Shown here: in pieces, positions 1-9,925 of the stretch | Layout of the letters: each line of letters starts with the position of its first letter | Position numbering within the stretch: position 1 is the first letter of the stretch | Assembly (NCBI RefSeq): GCF_028453695.1 | Contig: NC_135775.1 | Span: 868,001-932,000, forward strand | DNA from: Augochlora pura | Lineage: Eukaryota > Arthropoda > Insecta > Hymenoptera > Halictidae | Direction of reading: 5' to 3' | DNA length: 64,000 bases | Made by a program: the position numbers and the translations under genes | Notes under the pieces: model-generated | What the model was told of the DNA's origin: nothing | Database searches by the model: none | The model's input: only the letters and a program-made list of their open reading frames with translations

Positions 1-1
1 T

Positions 2-409
2 GAGAAAATCGTTTTCTCTTTCATCGATCTGACTTTCAAAGAAATTTTCGAGAAACATGTGAAGTACGGCAAAGTGATCAGCCGATTAACAGACTGTAGC
101 GCAAGCTTTGAAATTTCCGTCGGACATCAACGTCGAGCACACCTTCACTATCTTCTCAAGCTAAAAAATATTCGTGAAATCGAAAGTTATATTGTATCTA
201 GTATCCCCAGTAACGCTTACTCGTGGACTCGACAGAATTTCCCAGGAAAAAATGAAACGTACCGAAACGGATATAGAAGCTTTAGAAAAGGAATTTCATT
301 TGTACTTTTCATTCCTCAGTATCTTGTATGGAGTTTGAGCAGATTGCGTTCCCTTATTTGCACGTTTCCTTTCTATATCTTTCATTTTCTCTTTCTTATA
401 TCGCGATGA
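2..409 (+). CDS. Unidentified open reading frame running in from the left edge
   Basis: The frame is open from base 2 to a TGA ending at 409 (about 135 codons) in AT-rich DNA, where chance frames this long are less common. The first part (roughly codons 1-50) is a mixed, protein-like sequence with charged and hydrophobic residues. The last 40 or so codons are strongly hydrophobic and aromatic and look more like translated intron or 3' UTR. I recognise no domain. It could be the last exon of a gene whose body lies outside the window, with a true splice donor somewhere before the hydrophobic end, or it could be a chance frame. Confidence 0.2.
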   Translation, partial: EKIVFSFIDLTFKEIFEKHVKYGKVISRLTDCSASFEISVGHQRRAHLHYLLKLKNIREIESYIVSSIPSNAYSWTRQNFPGKNETYRNGYRSFRKGISFVLFIPQYLVWSLSRLRSLICTFPFYIFHFLFLISR

Positions 410-1169
410 TCAGATCTGCTACGTTATACACTCGATAATGAATGTTCCAGTTATTATCTAATATTATTTTAATAGCAACACTTCTCTCCTTAGTCTATGT
501 AAGCTAAAAGTAATCGAAAAATTATATTATCGTAAGTATAAAAAGTAAACTTTTGATTTCAGACAACAGAACCTATTTAGAATAGGTCGATACACTTTAC
601 AAAAGTAATGCGTAAGTACTGTACGAAGACGAATTTCTTGGTAATTTTGATTGTGCGTACGAACCAATGGAAAAACATAACAAAAAATTAAAAATAGGCC
701 AACATTCCTATCATCTGAATTAAGTACCGGAAATGGCGCAGCGTCTCCTCTCGCACTGTTTTATTTCATAATTGAAAGTTAATTATAGAGTCGTGTACTC
801 TACTCTCAGCGCTGTTCGCCATTTTCGTACCTAAATGTAGTTCGCAAGTGATAAAAGGTGTATATATCCGTTCCATAAATGAACAAACAGACGCGATCCA
901 GTCAAATATTTCGAACCATAATGCATGTCGGATAACAATTTCATTGATCGCTCGAACGATACATAATGTGGTTATTATTAAGGTTGCATCTCAATTTTCC
1001 AAAAACGTCGATGCTAGTCATTATCAACCTCCAACATAATATTATGTTATTATTTTCAATAGAAATCAAATTGCACCACCTTTTGTCACTGTAGAACTAC
1101 CAAATCTGGACCACCGCCTCTGCCGCTTCTAAAAAATTAGAAGAGGAAGAGAGTGGTCTGCCTTGCTTG
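410..1169. other. AT-rich intergenic stretch, no gene seen
   Basis: This holds no convincing coding frame. The one open frame of note (848-1039, 63 codons) has no family resemblance. The right part is presumably the 3' untranslated region of the glutathione transferase gene, which is read from the other strand. Confidence 0.4.
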
Positions 1170-2167
1170 CTACTTGGTCGCCTCTGGAGGACAATCAGGC
1201 TGATTATTTGGGTGAGCGGCAGTAAAGGCTGGATGGTTCTCTAAATGACGGTCTACCCTTAAAATTGTTGGGAAAGGTCTCAAATCAACGAGAAACCTCC
1301 TCGCGTTAAATATTTGTGGTATCAGGCAACAGTCTGCTATCGTGATTTCGTCGCCCACGCAATACTTTCCTGCGCTTGACGAAAGTAACTTTTCCACAGC
1401 TAAAACAGCAAAATATTGGTAATCCCAGAACTACTATGCACTTTCTGATATTCATTTGTGTTCCTTGTTACCTGTTAAACCTCTGGTAATCCAGTGCTGT
1501 GCCCATTCTTTTTTACGTTCTTCCCCGACATAGATCAACACAACTAAATTCTGCAGGGGTTGAATTCCACTGGCTATGACTTCGCAAATCTCTCTGACTC
1601 TGGCTCTTTTCACTGGGTCCGCAGGCATTAACGGTCGGTGTGGCCTGGTTTCTTCCAAATATTGCAAGATATTCAGCTGTAACAAACAGGTTTTTAATCG
1701 TATTGTAATCAGAGTATTACTAGTATGAATAATCATCACACAACTAAGACACTTACAGACTCTATTAGGGTGTGATTGTCAATGTGAAGTGCAGGCACCT
1801 GCTCCATCGGGTTGATCTCACGGAACTCGTTGGAATGTTGTTCACCTCCATTCTTGATCAAGCTCACCGGCTTTATGTCATATGGAATTTCCTTCAAGTT
1901 TAGGGCTGCGTAAAAACACTGTATTAAGTTGTCATCATATATTTATTATACATAATAACGATTTACCCTATTGGCACTGAGTAAAATAGCAGTCCAACTA
2001 AGCGCACAAAAATCTTTCGACAACGAACATCTTAGTCGCAGAAACAACGAGAAACAAAAGCACCGCATTCGGTTTACGTGAACCTCGAGATCAACGAACG
2101 CTATTGTCTACTTACCGATTCGCACTCTCCAAGAACAGGAGCTCCGCCAATAGGAGTATAGAACCGG
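1170..2167 (-). CDS. GSTZ1: Glutathione S-transferase zeta / maleylacetoacetate isomerase (first few residues unresolved)
   Basis: Zeta-class GSTs catalyse the glutathione-dependent isomerisation of maleylacetoacetate to fumarylacetoacetate in tyrosine catabolism, in cytosol or mitochondria. Coding exons in transcript order are 2116-2167, 1757-1905, 1472-1676 and 1170-1399; all three joins keep phase with GT-AG ends. The first exon carries the class signature SSCSWRVRI that forms the glutathione-activating loop. The second continues the thioredoxin-like domain with the EQVPALHID-type segment. The third and fourth give the all-helical C-terminal domain, including GIQPLQNL and AGKYCVGDEITIADCCLIPQ. 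The four exons give 211 residues plus stop; the family is about 215 long, so only some 4-6 residues are missing. An in-frame stop lies upstream of the acceptor at 2168, so the start codon must be in an unplaced upstream exon, probably between 2170 and 2475. Identity is secure, the 5' end is not. Confidence 0.93.
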
Positions 2168-3659
2168 CTGTGAACGAAACAAGCAAAGTGGTAAATTATC
2201 CGGCAGTAAAGTTAGCGATGTTTACCGGTTTCGAGCGGTGCTTTGACAAAGCTATCGCTAGTTAGCCCGAGGCCGGCGGAACTGAAGCTTGGCCCGATAG
2301 TCGCCGGGGAGGAACAACGTCCACGGAGAACAATAAACAGACAATCCGTGATGGATACATAGGATAGGATGGATGGACGGACGAGTCTCGACGGAACGAG
2401 GACGGTCTCGCTGGTAACGAGAAACCACCGACGAAAGCGAGATCCCCGGCGAGGATGTCGGCATCCAACGATCAATGGTATTAATTGATTCGTACCTTTC
2501 CCATTACGGACATCTCGTCAAGCCTTCACGGACGGACTCGCCTGCTCGATTCTGTGCTCGATCAATCGGCCACGACCAAGCTGTGGCTCACAAATCTCTT
2601 CGAAATTATTCGGAATCCGTTCAACGCGCGAAATCACTCCTCCCTCCCCTTTTATTCGATTGCCAGACGTCCCGTTCCAATGCCTCATTCTACTCGGGGT
2701 CCGCGCAACCAATCACCGTTCGCTTTCCGATAGGAGCCAGTGCTGTACACTACGAACAATATCTTCTGATTATGTGTTCGCGAATTTTTGCTAATCCTGC
2801 CCAACGACTTAACCACGCAAACGCGTGTTCCTCTCTCGAGCTAATCAACGTTCCAGACGCTCCGAAAAATTTTGCTCGTTTCGTCTGGTTTCATCCTACG
2901 AAGACGGAAGTAAATATGATGTCTTGTTTCTGTGATAATCATTGTACGAAACATTTTTCCAGAGAACTCGACGTGGATCGACATCGGTTACCACTACAGA
3001 AATAAAGAAAGGTATAAACATCGTGTTGACAGCGGTTCCGTATTTTTCCTCTTTGATTACGACAGAGCCGCACCACTCCATTATCTATTTTAATTTATCT
3101 GTTGCGCAACATGTTGTTCTCCTTGGTCATTATTAAGCGATTTAAAAAACTGGAAATCTGATTTTTATTTGTTGTTGTTGGCACAAAATGATAAATCCTT
3201 TTGAATTATAGAATAGTCTGTAAAGAAATTAGCATCAATTTTACGTAAAATATCGGTAAGGAGCATTATGTACGCGTGTACGATGTTCTAATGGTGTTCC
3301 TTATTTAGATTTAATTAATTTCCTTATTAGATTTAATTAATATTACACGTTGTATTTCTAACAAAAAATTACATGCAAATATGTCATGTCTTTTTTTTAT
3401 TTATAACAATTTAGATTGCGACTACGAGAAAGTCTGTAATACCATCAATAAAATGTCCAAGTTGTTTATCGACTTACCGGTTGCATAGTAGTTTCAATCA
3501 TTTCGCAATAGAGGGCACACTGGCAACAGCAAATGGATACTGTGAAAATCCACTCTACGGAGTAAAGAATATGTTCCTATTGACCAATAGTGTTTAATCG
3601 TTCTACTTAATGTTTTATCGTAACATAATGAGACATCGTTAATAAATTATTAACGAAAA
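2168..3659. other. 5' region of GSTZ1 and intergenic DNA
   Basis: The GC-richer first half (2168-3000) is open in several frames on both strands, including a 176-codon plus-strand frame at 2475-3005, but none resembles a protein family. It is the likely promoter and first exon of GSTZ1; an ATG at 2464 (minus strand) is the only ATG start in the overlapping minus frames. The second half (3000-3659) is AT-rich, with a short direct duplication around 3305-3345 (TTAGATTTAATTAAT twice). I see no gene. Confidence 0.4.
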
Positions 3660-3935
3660 CTACTGGCCAATGAGAAGCGAGATTAGCTGGCACGAGGCGG
3701 TCGAGTGAATGAGTGGAATAGGACAACTTCCACCCGTGGCTCGGTTGCCTCGCGCCAACTGATCTCAGCTCCCATTGGTCACCGTTTTTTGTTAATAAAT
3801 TATGAACAAGGCTACGGATTGCATTTTCACCAAGGAAAAAATTGTTTCAAGCGACCACAGGAACCTCTCAGTCATCGATTGCGAGTAACTTTTGAGACAC
3901 CTTGTGTATTATGTTATGATTGAGATGTACCGATG
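3660..3935 (+). repeat. Dispersed repeat, family A, copy 1
   Basis: This stretch matches 7457-7655 along its whole length with many substitutions. Shared blocks include CCAATGAGAAGCGAGATT near the start, GTCACYGTTTTTT in the middle, AAGGAAAAAATT, and a tail reading GCGAGTAACTTTTGAGACACC (compare ACGAGTGACTTTTGGGACAC in the other copy). It has no long open frame. It looks like a decayed non-coding transposable element. Tail-only pieces appear elsewhere in the window. Confidence 0.75.
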
Positions 3936-4134
3936 CGCTGTATTATGTCACATAAACTATAGGGCAAGTGTTATCAACTATCGGTGATCAATTCGGTATT
4001 CAATGTTTATGAATCGTGTATTTTCCAGTGAAAATTCATAAAACATTACTGGTAAATTTTTTGTGCAAGTTCTCATTCTGTCAATGATTATTTTGTAAAC
4101 TTAAATTTGTATGCATTATAGTTGAAGCCGTGAC

Positions 4135-4534
4135 ATGGCCATCCCGAATATTGTGAAATGGTTATGGTCGAAAAGGTTACCTGAAAAGAAAAGTCATAAA
4201 AGATATTTATCTCTGTTTTACGCTTTCCTTACGTGGAATGTTGTTTTAGTTGGTTATTATCAGGCCTGTGCAGGGAAAAATTATGTAACTACTGAAGGTC
4301 AAAGTATGTTTCTCCTGAATCTACCTGACAGTTTTTCATTTCTTCGAAATAATTGCCGCAGTAATCAACATTTCAATTATGCATTTTGTAGAAACTACCA
4401 TAATGGAACGTCATAAGACAGATGCTCAAATTAGGGATGTAGTTGTTCAAGGATTGAGGGTGGTAAAAAATGTAACACATAAAGAAGAGGTGAATGAACA
4501 AGCGAATGAAAAAGTGGATGAAACGAAGAAATAG
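4135..4534 (+). CDS. Small single-pass membrane protein, 101 residues, function unknown
   Basis: There are two exons, 4135-4297 and 4392-4534, joined in phase (GAAG|gtcaaag ... ttttgtag|AA). Together they make exactly 102 codons including TAG. The N-terminus is basic (residues 1-22, with the cluster SKRLPEKKSHKR). One hydrophobic aromatic segment follows at about 24-46 (YLSLFYAFLTWNVVLVGYYQ). The C-terminal half is highly charged and probably helical. The layout (basic lead, one membrane span, charged tail) resembles small mitochondrial or ER membrane proteins such as assembly factors, but I recognise no family. Without splicing the first exon would read on to a stop at 4414-4416; the spliced form is preferred because the second exon stays open in the right phase and gives a coherent charged tail. 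A poly(A) signal follows at 4606. The gene converges on Salvador. Confidence 0.6.
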
Positions 4535-4569
4535 AAATTAGTGGCCTGAGCTCGTAAAAGTTAAACTAG

Positions 4570-4611
4570 TTTATTGAATGATAATTTATAAAATAGATTA
4601 AAAAAAATAAA
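4570..4611. terminator. Interlocked poly(A) signals of two convergent genes
   Basis: AATAAA on the plus strand at 4606-4611 serves the small membrane-protein gene (stop at 4534). AATAAA on the minus strand at 4570-4575 (TTTATT on plus) is placed for Salvador (stop at 4738-4740). If both are used, the two 3' UTRs overlap tail to tail by a few dozen bases. Confidence 0.45.
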
Positions 4612-4737
4612 ATTTCACTATGTTTATGCTATTCGTAGATATAATTGTAATAATATCTTGGTCAATTTCCATTCACTTGCAGGAACTCTTGATCCACAAA
4701 AGATAATGTTCTTCAAATTCTCTCATTTAGGCTCCAA

Positions 4738-6383
4738 TCATGAAAGAGATTGTCGTAGTGCAATTGCTCCAGACGAGGAATTGGAGGTTTCAGGATTTAA
4801 TTCTTTTAGTCTCTGCTCCATTTCGCACAATAACGCTGACCTAAATCAACAACATTATAGACCACCATATGGGATATGATGTAGGTGGAATAAGCGTCTG
4901 AACAAACCTGTATTCCTCATAACGCATAACAACTTCCTCTAGCTCTTGTTTATACAATCTTGTAAGCATGGCATTGAAACAGTCAAGTTCGGGTAAACGA
5001 AAGAGTTCCCACCTTAATTTACGATCTAATGCCACTGAAGCTCTACTATATACATACAACCAGTGAGGTATTTCTTCATTCAAGTAGGGATTGGCTGGAA
5101 CTAGGACACTATGGGAATGAAAATGTGTATGGCGTGGCGGTGATACTACGCGGACTGCTTGTATCTCATGGGGATAACATGGGTGCTCGTATTGCGCCTG
5201 TCGCGTGATATGACTGGAAATAAATGATATTCTATAACAGTTTATTCTAATACGAACAACTTGGCCAGTAAGAGCTCTGTTTAAACTCAAATCTTCCAAC
5301 AGCTTTATTCTACTTACTTGACATAATAAACGCCATATTCGGGTGACTCTATTCTTTCCCAGCCTGTAGGCAAACCTTCTTTTTCCAGTGGGTGAGACCA
5401 ATGAGTAGTCTTAGTGTTGTGATCTATGTAATATTTCCTACCCCTGAGAGTAAAGTCAACAGACCACCCAGGTGGTAATGGAAGTTCCTCCTGCTGTTCA
5501 TTCCTAGAACTTGATCTCTCCGAATGGCATCTACTATATCTTAAAAATGCAGTAAAACACCTACATATTTTTCATCATTGTAAATCAGCAAAGTACACTA
5601 TCATTGTTATACCCTGTATTCTGTCTATACACAGACTGATTGTACTCCTCGTATCCAGAATCAATGTCAAGCGACTTGTAAGGCATCTGTGGTGTTTGAA
5701 CTCTATCCAAGTGGTACTCTGATCCTGCATACTGATTGACATATGTATGTGACATAGCAGGAGACAGTCCAGAGTGATACATTGGAGTAGCAGTGCGGGA
5801 AGGTAATCCATCCCTTGTACTTGTGTTAACAGACAAACTAGCAAACCTAGATAAATGAATATAATTTTAAAGATCTTTTCAGTGAATTATACATACATAT
5901 GTAATGAGAATCTACCTTTGTGCCAAATCTGGAACAGAACTATTTGGGGTGTACTTTCCCTCGTGACTACCTAAACCTACAGCACTCATTGTTGTTTTAG
6001 TGTTTCCAAACTTTTGTATCATAATGGGCTGCTGTGGTGTCGACTATACAAAAATGAATGTTTATTTGCCTAGGAAAATTCATACGCGCAATTGTTATTT
6101 ACCATAGATGTAGGGATAGTTGGATGATTGTTACGATTCCTCGTTCTTCTGTTCGGTTCCGTGGTCCATACGTTAATGACTGAAAATACAAAATGTGTTG
6201 AAGGAGGCAACCGAATTAAAGAACACTGACACTATTCGAAAGTGACACGATACACTGACAAAACGTTCGCAACGAAAACAAAACCAACTTACTAGGCATT
6301 TCGGGCGGCGTTTCCTTCTTAACATATTTCCCGACGACTCCTTCCTTGATCGTCCGAAGATCCTTATTTTTGCGAGACAGCAT
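4738..6383 (-). CDS. sav: Salvador, WW- and SARAH-domain scaffold of the Hippo pathway
   Basis: Salvador binds the kinase Hippo (Mst) through its SARAH domain and helps it activate Warts, restraining Yorkie-driven growth. Seven coding exons in transcript order: 6293-6383, 6103-6179, 5916-6043, 5613-5846, 5318-5560, 4908-5213, 4738-4840. All joins are in phase and give 393 residues. The N-terminus MLSRKNKDLR and the KYVKKETPP motif match the conserved Salvador start, which fixes the ATG at 6383. A Ser/Thr/Tyr-rich middle follows. WW1 is at about 203-235 (LPLPPGWSVDFTLRGRKYY, ending THWSHPL), WW2 at about 240-270 (LPTGWERI, ending QYEHPC). The conserved VLVPANPYLNEEIPHWL leads into a SARAH coiled coil at about 325-373. 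WW2 has a normal first Trp, while the second Trp position is Tyr, as is common in Salvador. Introns are only 52-113 bp. Length is typical of the vertebrate protein and shorter than the fly one. Confidence 0.96.
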
Positions 6384-6694
6384 AATGACGGTAGCAGATC
6401 GAACGTCAAATTGATAGATCTCCGACGTTTAGGAAGGATCCGTAACCTATATCAGCGCAGCTCTACCAACGTCTCATTGGTGTCAATGTATTCAACGTGT
6501 TTTTCAGTTGATTTTTGTCTTTTACATTTTTACAAACTCTTCTTTCGCAAACTATCCAAAATGTCAACTTTCCTTAGATTAAACATTGAAGGCACACATC
6601 TTTATTCTCATGTTGCGAACACTCGTGAAAAATGAGCACCAGGTACCATCTAGGCACTACCCATGAGTAATCGACTGTGCGTTCGGTATGTCCA
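6384..6694. other. Salvador promoter side, no other gene seen
   Basis: This is immediately upstream of the Salvador start. A plus-strand frame at 6411-6635 has no recognisable content. I see no clear TATA box. Confidence 0.35.
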
Positions 6695-6815
6695 TGGCTT
6701 AACACGTTCACACCGGCGCTGTAATTTGAGCACAGTAATGGGTCCTACTTCTGCACACTTTTCGTGCTCCCTAAGTCAACTTGCACATCCCCACCATTTT
6801 ATTGCGCATCCATCT
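6695..6815 (-). repeat. Dispersed repeat, family A, inverted partial copy
   Basis: The reverse complement of 6770-6813 aligns closely with 7397-7443. Shared blocks read GGATGYGYAATRAAATGGTGGG, then ATGTGCA and CTTAGG. The match continues more weakly to the left of 6770, against the part of the other copy containing GCGAAAAAAAGTGACC. The two copies face each other about 600 bp apart. The DNA between them (6816-7396) has no gene, apart from a short TG/TA run near 7245-7265. Confidence 0.6.
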
Positions 6816-7396
6816 TCGCGTAAGTACAGTAGAAAGCGAAACGTAGTAAAAAACGTAGCTTATCTTACTTTGCCGTGCTTACAGCTTCGCTATTTTATTG
6901 AAACACGAATGTTACAAAAATGATATTGGTAAGTTTACTAATTTTATTATTTGAAGCCTCTTTAAAAATCGAATTTCGCGCCGCACGCCTCTCATGACGC
7001 GCCAACCGATTGGATACGCGAAAACAGTAAAACCACAAGCACGGTATAGTCGAACAAAGAATACCGTTCGTCGATGTCTCTCGTTTCACATGTAGTTGTG
7101 CAGATTTCATACTCTTTTATCCACTCGCTGTTTTCCTTCTTTTTCGTTGACAATGGGGGCAGCACTGTCTCATCAGCAAATTACCAACCAATTAGAGTAA
7201 AGCAAATTTGTGTATAGATCTTTAATGGATCAAGCTGCGGCCTGGATGTGTGTGTGTGTATATACGTTTTCAATAATACCCTACTGATCCTCCTATTCAT
7301 GTAAAGACTGCAGCTTGATCCGTAAGCCTGATTCTACAGAGAAATTTTCTTTGATCTGATTGGCTGATGATTCGCTGCTGACACAGGCTCTACTGG

Positions 7397-7655
7397 TGAT
7401 TGGATGTGTAATGAAATGGTGGGAATGTGCACGCCAGCTTAGGCAGTATTGGCGAAAAAAAGTGACCAATGAGAAGCGAGATTTGCTGGCGCGGAGCAGC
7501 TGAGCCAATGGGACAATCCTCATTAGTCACTGTTTTTTAATAACTCGTTACCGATGCCTCAGAACATTTTTGTAAAGGAAAAAATTATTTCAAATGATCT
7601 GAGGAACCCCTCATTTCCCGATTACGAGTGACTTTTGGGACACACTGTATAATGT
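7397..7655 (+). repeat. Dispersed repeat, family A, copy 2
   Basis: The 3' two thirds (7457-7655) match copy 1 at 3660-3935. The 5' part matches the inverted copy at 6695-6815. The tail ends in TTTTGGGACACACTGTAT. It is non-coding. Confidence 0.75.
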
Positions 7656-8379
7656 AAGATTACCTATAGAGAAATTAATATTTTATTACTTTTCTGTTGA
7701 GATTTTTATCTTTCAGCATCCACAATTCAAACTAAAAGTATACAGTTTATGATAAGTGGACACGATAGCGTACAAATATAACAATTACATAATTGCATAC
7801 ATTTAAAATAGATTATATATTAAAAATTGAAGTGATTTCGATTAGAGCAGTTAAACGCTTGGAGCATATAACCTATATATATATATGTATATGTAAGTAC
7901 GCTTGAACCACGGAACTACGCAATATAAATTGGCCAATAGCAAGCAGTTGATTTTGTTTACGCGCAGTTTTTAATTATTTTATTTTTCATCCTGAAACTG
8001 AGGAAGGAACCAAATATTATTGTTTTATTAGTGATTTCCCACAATTGAAATAAATAACAGATTCACGTTTCAATTTAGATTCTATTTTTTTTTCTGTATT
8101 TGCGATTTACATGAATCGAATTTAATTTGATGTTACAATTGCTGATTATTTAAAAACTATTTGCAATTATGCAATTACTTAGAATGTCGCGTATACAATT
8201 TTACGCAATGACTTTTATCACTTGACTACTGGTGCAACTGCATACGATCGTATGTACGCATTATAAAGGTCTCGCGTGTAAGCTGGTGTAAGCGTAGCCG
8301 TCTTCCTTGGTGCACAGCGGTAACAGAATGACAGTCGTTACAAATCAGGAAATGTAATACACATACAATTCTTTTTGTT
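7656..8379. other. AT-rich promoter region of the SPSB3-like gene
   Basis: No gene. There is an alternating TA run at about 7875-7895. An ATTATAAAGG box at about 8259-8268 could serve as a TATA element for the plus-strand SPSB3-like gene that starts at or before 8380. Confidence 0.35.
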
Positions 8380-9652
8380 ATGAATGTTTTATCGTATATA
8401 AATACCAGGTTCAGACCTTTGGATATATCGGAACACACGAGGTTTTGCGACTGTTTATCGGAAGATTGTCGTTGCGGAGAAGAAAATGGTAAATATCGTA
8501 ACGTTGCTTTTACTTTTCCATTATTGTGAATTTGTTTCTTTAAATTAGTTTTATACCGATGTAATATGGATTGATCAAGTATTGCAGGCTTGGACAGAAA
8601 TAATGATTTTTGTGTAGACGCAGTGTTCGAGTGGGAATGGGACAAAAATAACGCCGCATCTGCTATTGTTGTATCAGAAGACAATCTAACTGTTCAATTT
8701 CATAATGGTGTTAGTTTTGGCACATCTGCAATCAGGGGAACCAAATTGTTGAAGAAAGGCAGACATCATTATTGGGAAGTGAAGCTATTAACACCTACTT
8801 ATGGAACAGATCTTGTGAGTGTTCAATGCGTATTAAACATTCTCAGCAATGTATGTATAATTTATCTTTTTGTCATTGTTTTCAGATGATTGGCGTTGGT
8901 ACTGCTAAAGTTAACTTGAATGCTTTCAATAATAAATTCTGTTCATTTCTCGGGCATGACCAGGAATCTTTTGGCTTTTCTTATTTAGGGTATATACAGT
9001 ATTGTGGTAGGAAAAAAAAGTATGGGTCTACTTTTGGTCAAGGCAGCTTAGTCGGGGTACATTTGAACACATGGAAGGGTACTTTAGAGTTCTTCTTAAA
9101 TAGAAAGCCCCTTGGTATGCAATTACTTCGTGAATCGATACAAAATCTGGCGCAATTGCTGTAATAACAGTAGTATGTTTTAGGTATTGCTTTCACTGGA
9201 TTAAGGAACACTATGTTGTATCCTATGATGTGTTCTACAGCTGCAGATACTAAGGTGCGATTGTCGTATTGCAGCTCTGCACCTGCTTCTTTACAGTTGG
9301 AATGCATATCTAAATTAAAATCATCTCAAAGAGACTATTTGCTGAATATGTTCCCTGGATTACATCATCTCTTCGATAGTATATTTGCAAAAATATTAAA
9401 AAAAGAGATAAGTAAGGAAATAATTTGGTTATACGCAAAATTAATACAAGCTTTTACTATTGCTTGGTTCTATGGGTATTTGGGTGTTGCATTTAAGACC
9501 AAGTATGCTGATACCAGGGTAGTAGGAGCTTTTACTTACATTCACGAGTAATATTACAGTATTTCTCTTCAGATGATGATGATGATGATGATTACGATGA
9601 CGACGACGATCTCAGGTTTCTTGACGAGTATGACTTTGCTTTGGTGTGCTGA
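8380..9652 (+). CDS. SPSB3: SPRY domain-containing SOCS box protein 3-like
   Basis: SPSB proteins use a SPRY fold to select substrates and a C-terminal SOCS box to recruit a Cullin-RING ubiquitin ligase. Exons: 8380-8488, 8588-8814, 8886-9114, 9184-9411, 9573-9652. All joins are in phase, giving 290 residues. The SPRY domain spans about residues 48-215, with SPSB3-type landmarks: FEWEWDK, GTSAIRGTKLL, HHYWEVK, YGTDLMIGVGT, FGQGSLVGVHLNTWKGTLEFF and YPMMCSTAA. A divergent SOCS-like helix region (about 225-262, with FPGLHHLFDSIFAKIL) follows, then an unusual acidic tail, N-D6-Y-D5, ending LDEYDFALVC. The start at 8380 is the first ATG in the frame, but the frame stays open above it, so an upstream exon is possible. 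Without the last splice the frame would run to 9551 with implausible sequence. A poly(A) signal lies at 9791. Confidence 0.9.
9573..9616 (+). repeat. GAT/GAC triplet run encoding an Asp tract
   Basis: Six GAT codons, TAC, then GAT and GAC codons at the very start of the last SPSB3-like exon give a near-pure aspartate run. It may vary in length between individuals. Confidence 0.8.
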
Positions 9653-9790
9653 CAGGGAAAGAGGAAGAGAACATACTTGATCAACAAAACAGTGCAACAT
9701 TTTTCTACGTTTTCATTAAAAATTTATATCTAAGACACATGTAACATATGTAAATACTGAAGGCGAGCTTATTTAAGTTGTCATTGTTGG

Positions 9791-9796
9791 AATAAA
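9791..9796 (+). terminator. Poly(A) signal of the SPSB3-like gene
   Basis: AATAAA about 140 bp after the TGA. The gene ends between here and the convergent OGG1 stop codon at 9926. Confidence 0.5.
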
Positions 9797-9925
9797 ATTC
9801 TTCATAACTTGCATGTTTGACTGGGTTTACCGCATCTATAGATACAGTGATAGATAATACTTTATCGCGCTGATAAATCGCATTTTCCCACGCGCATAAT
9901 TTTGGTATATGTAAAGATTCTTAAG

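Noticed and set aside
2475..3005. 176-codon plus-strand frame next to GSTZ1
   Set aside because: No recognisable domain, and minus-strand frames overlap it. It lies in the presumed promoter region, where GC content lowers stop frequency.
5575..5844. Alternative minus-strand frame over Salvador exon 4
   Set aside because: The frame reading SVNTSTRDGLPSR joins both neighbouring exons in phase, while the alternative does not.
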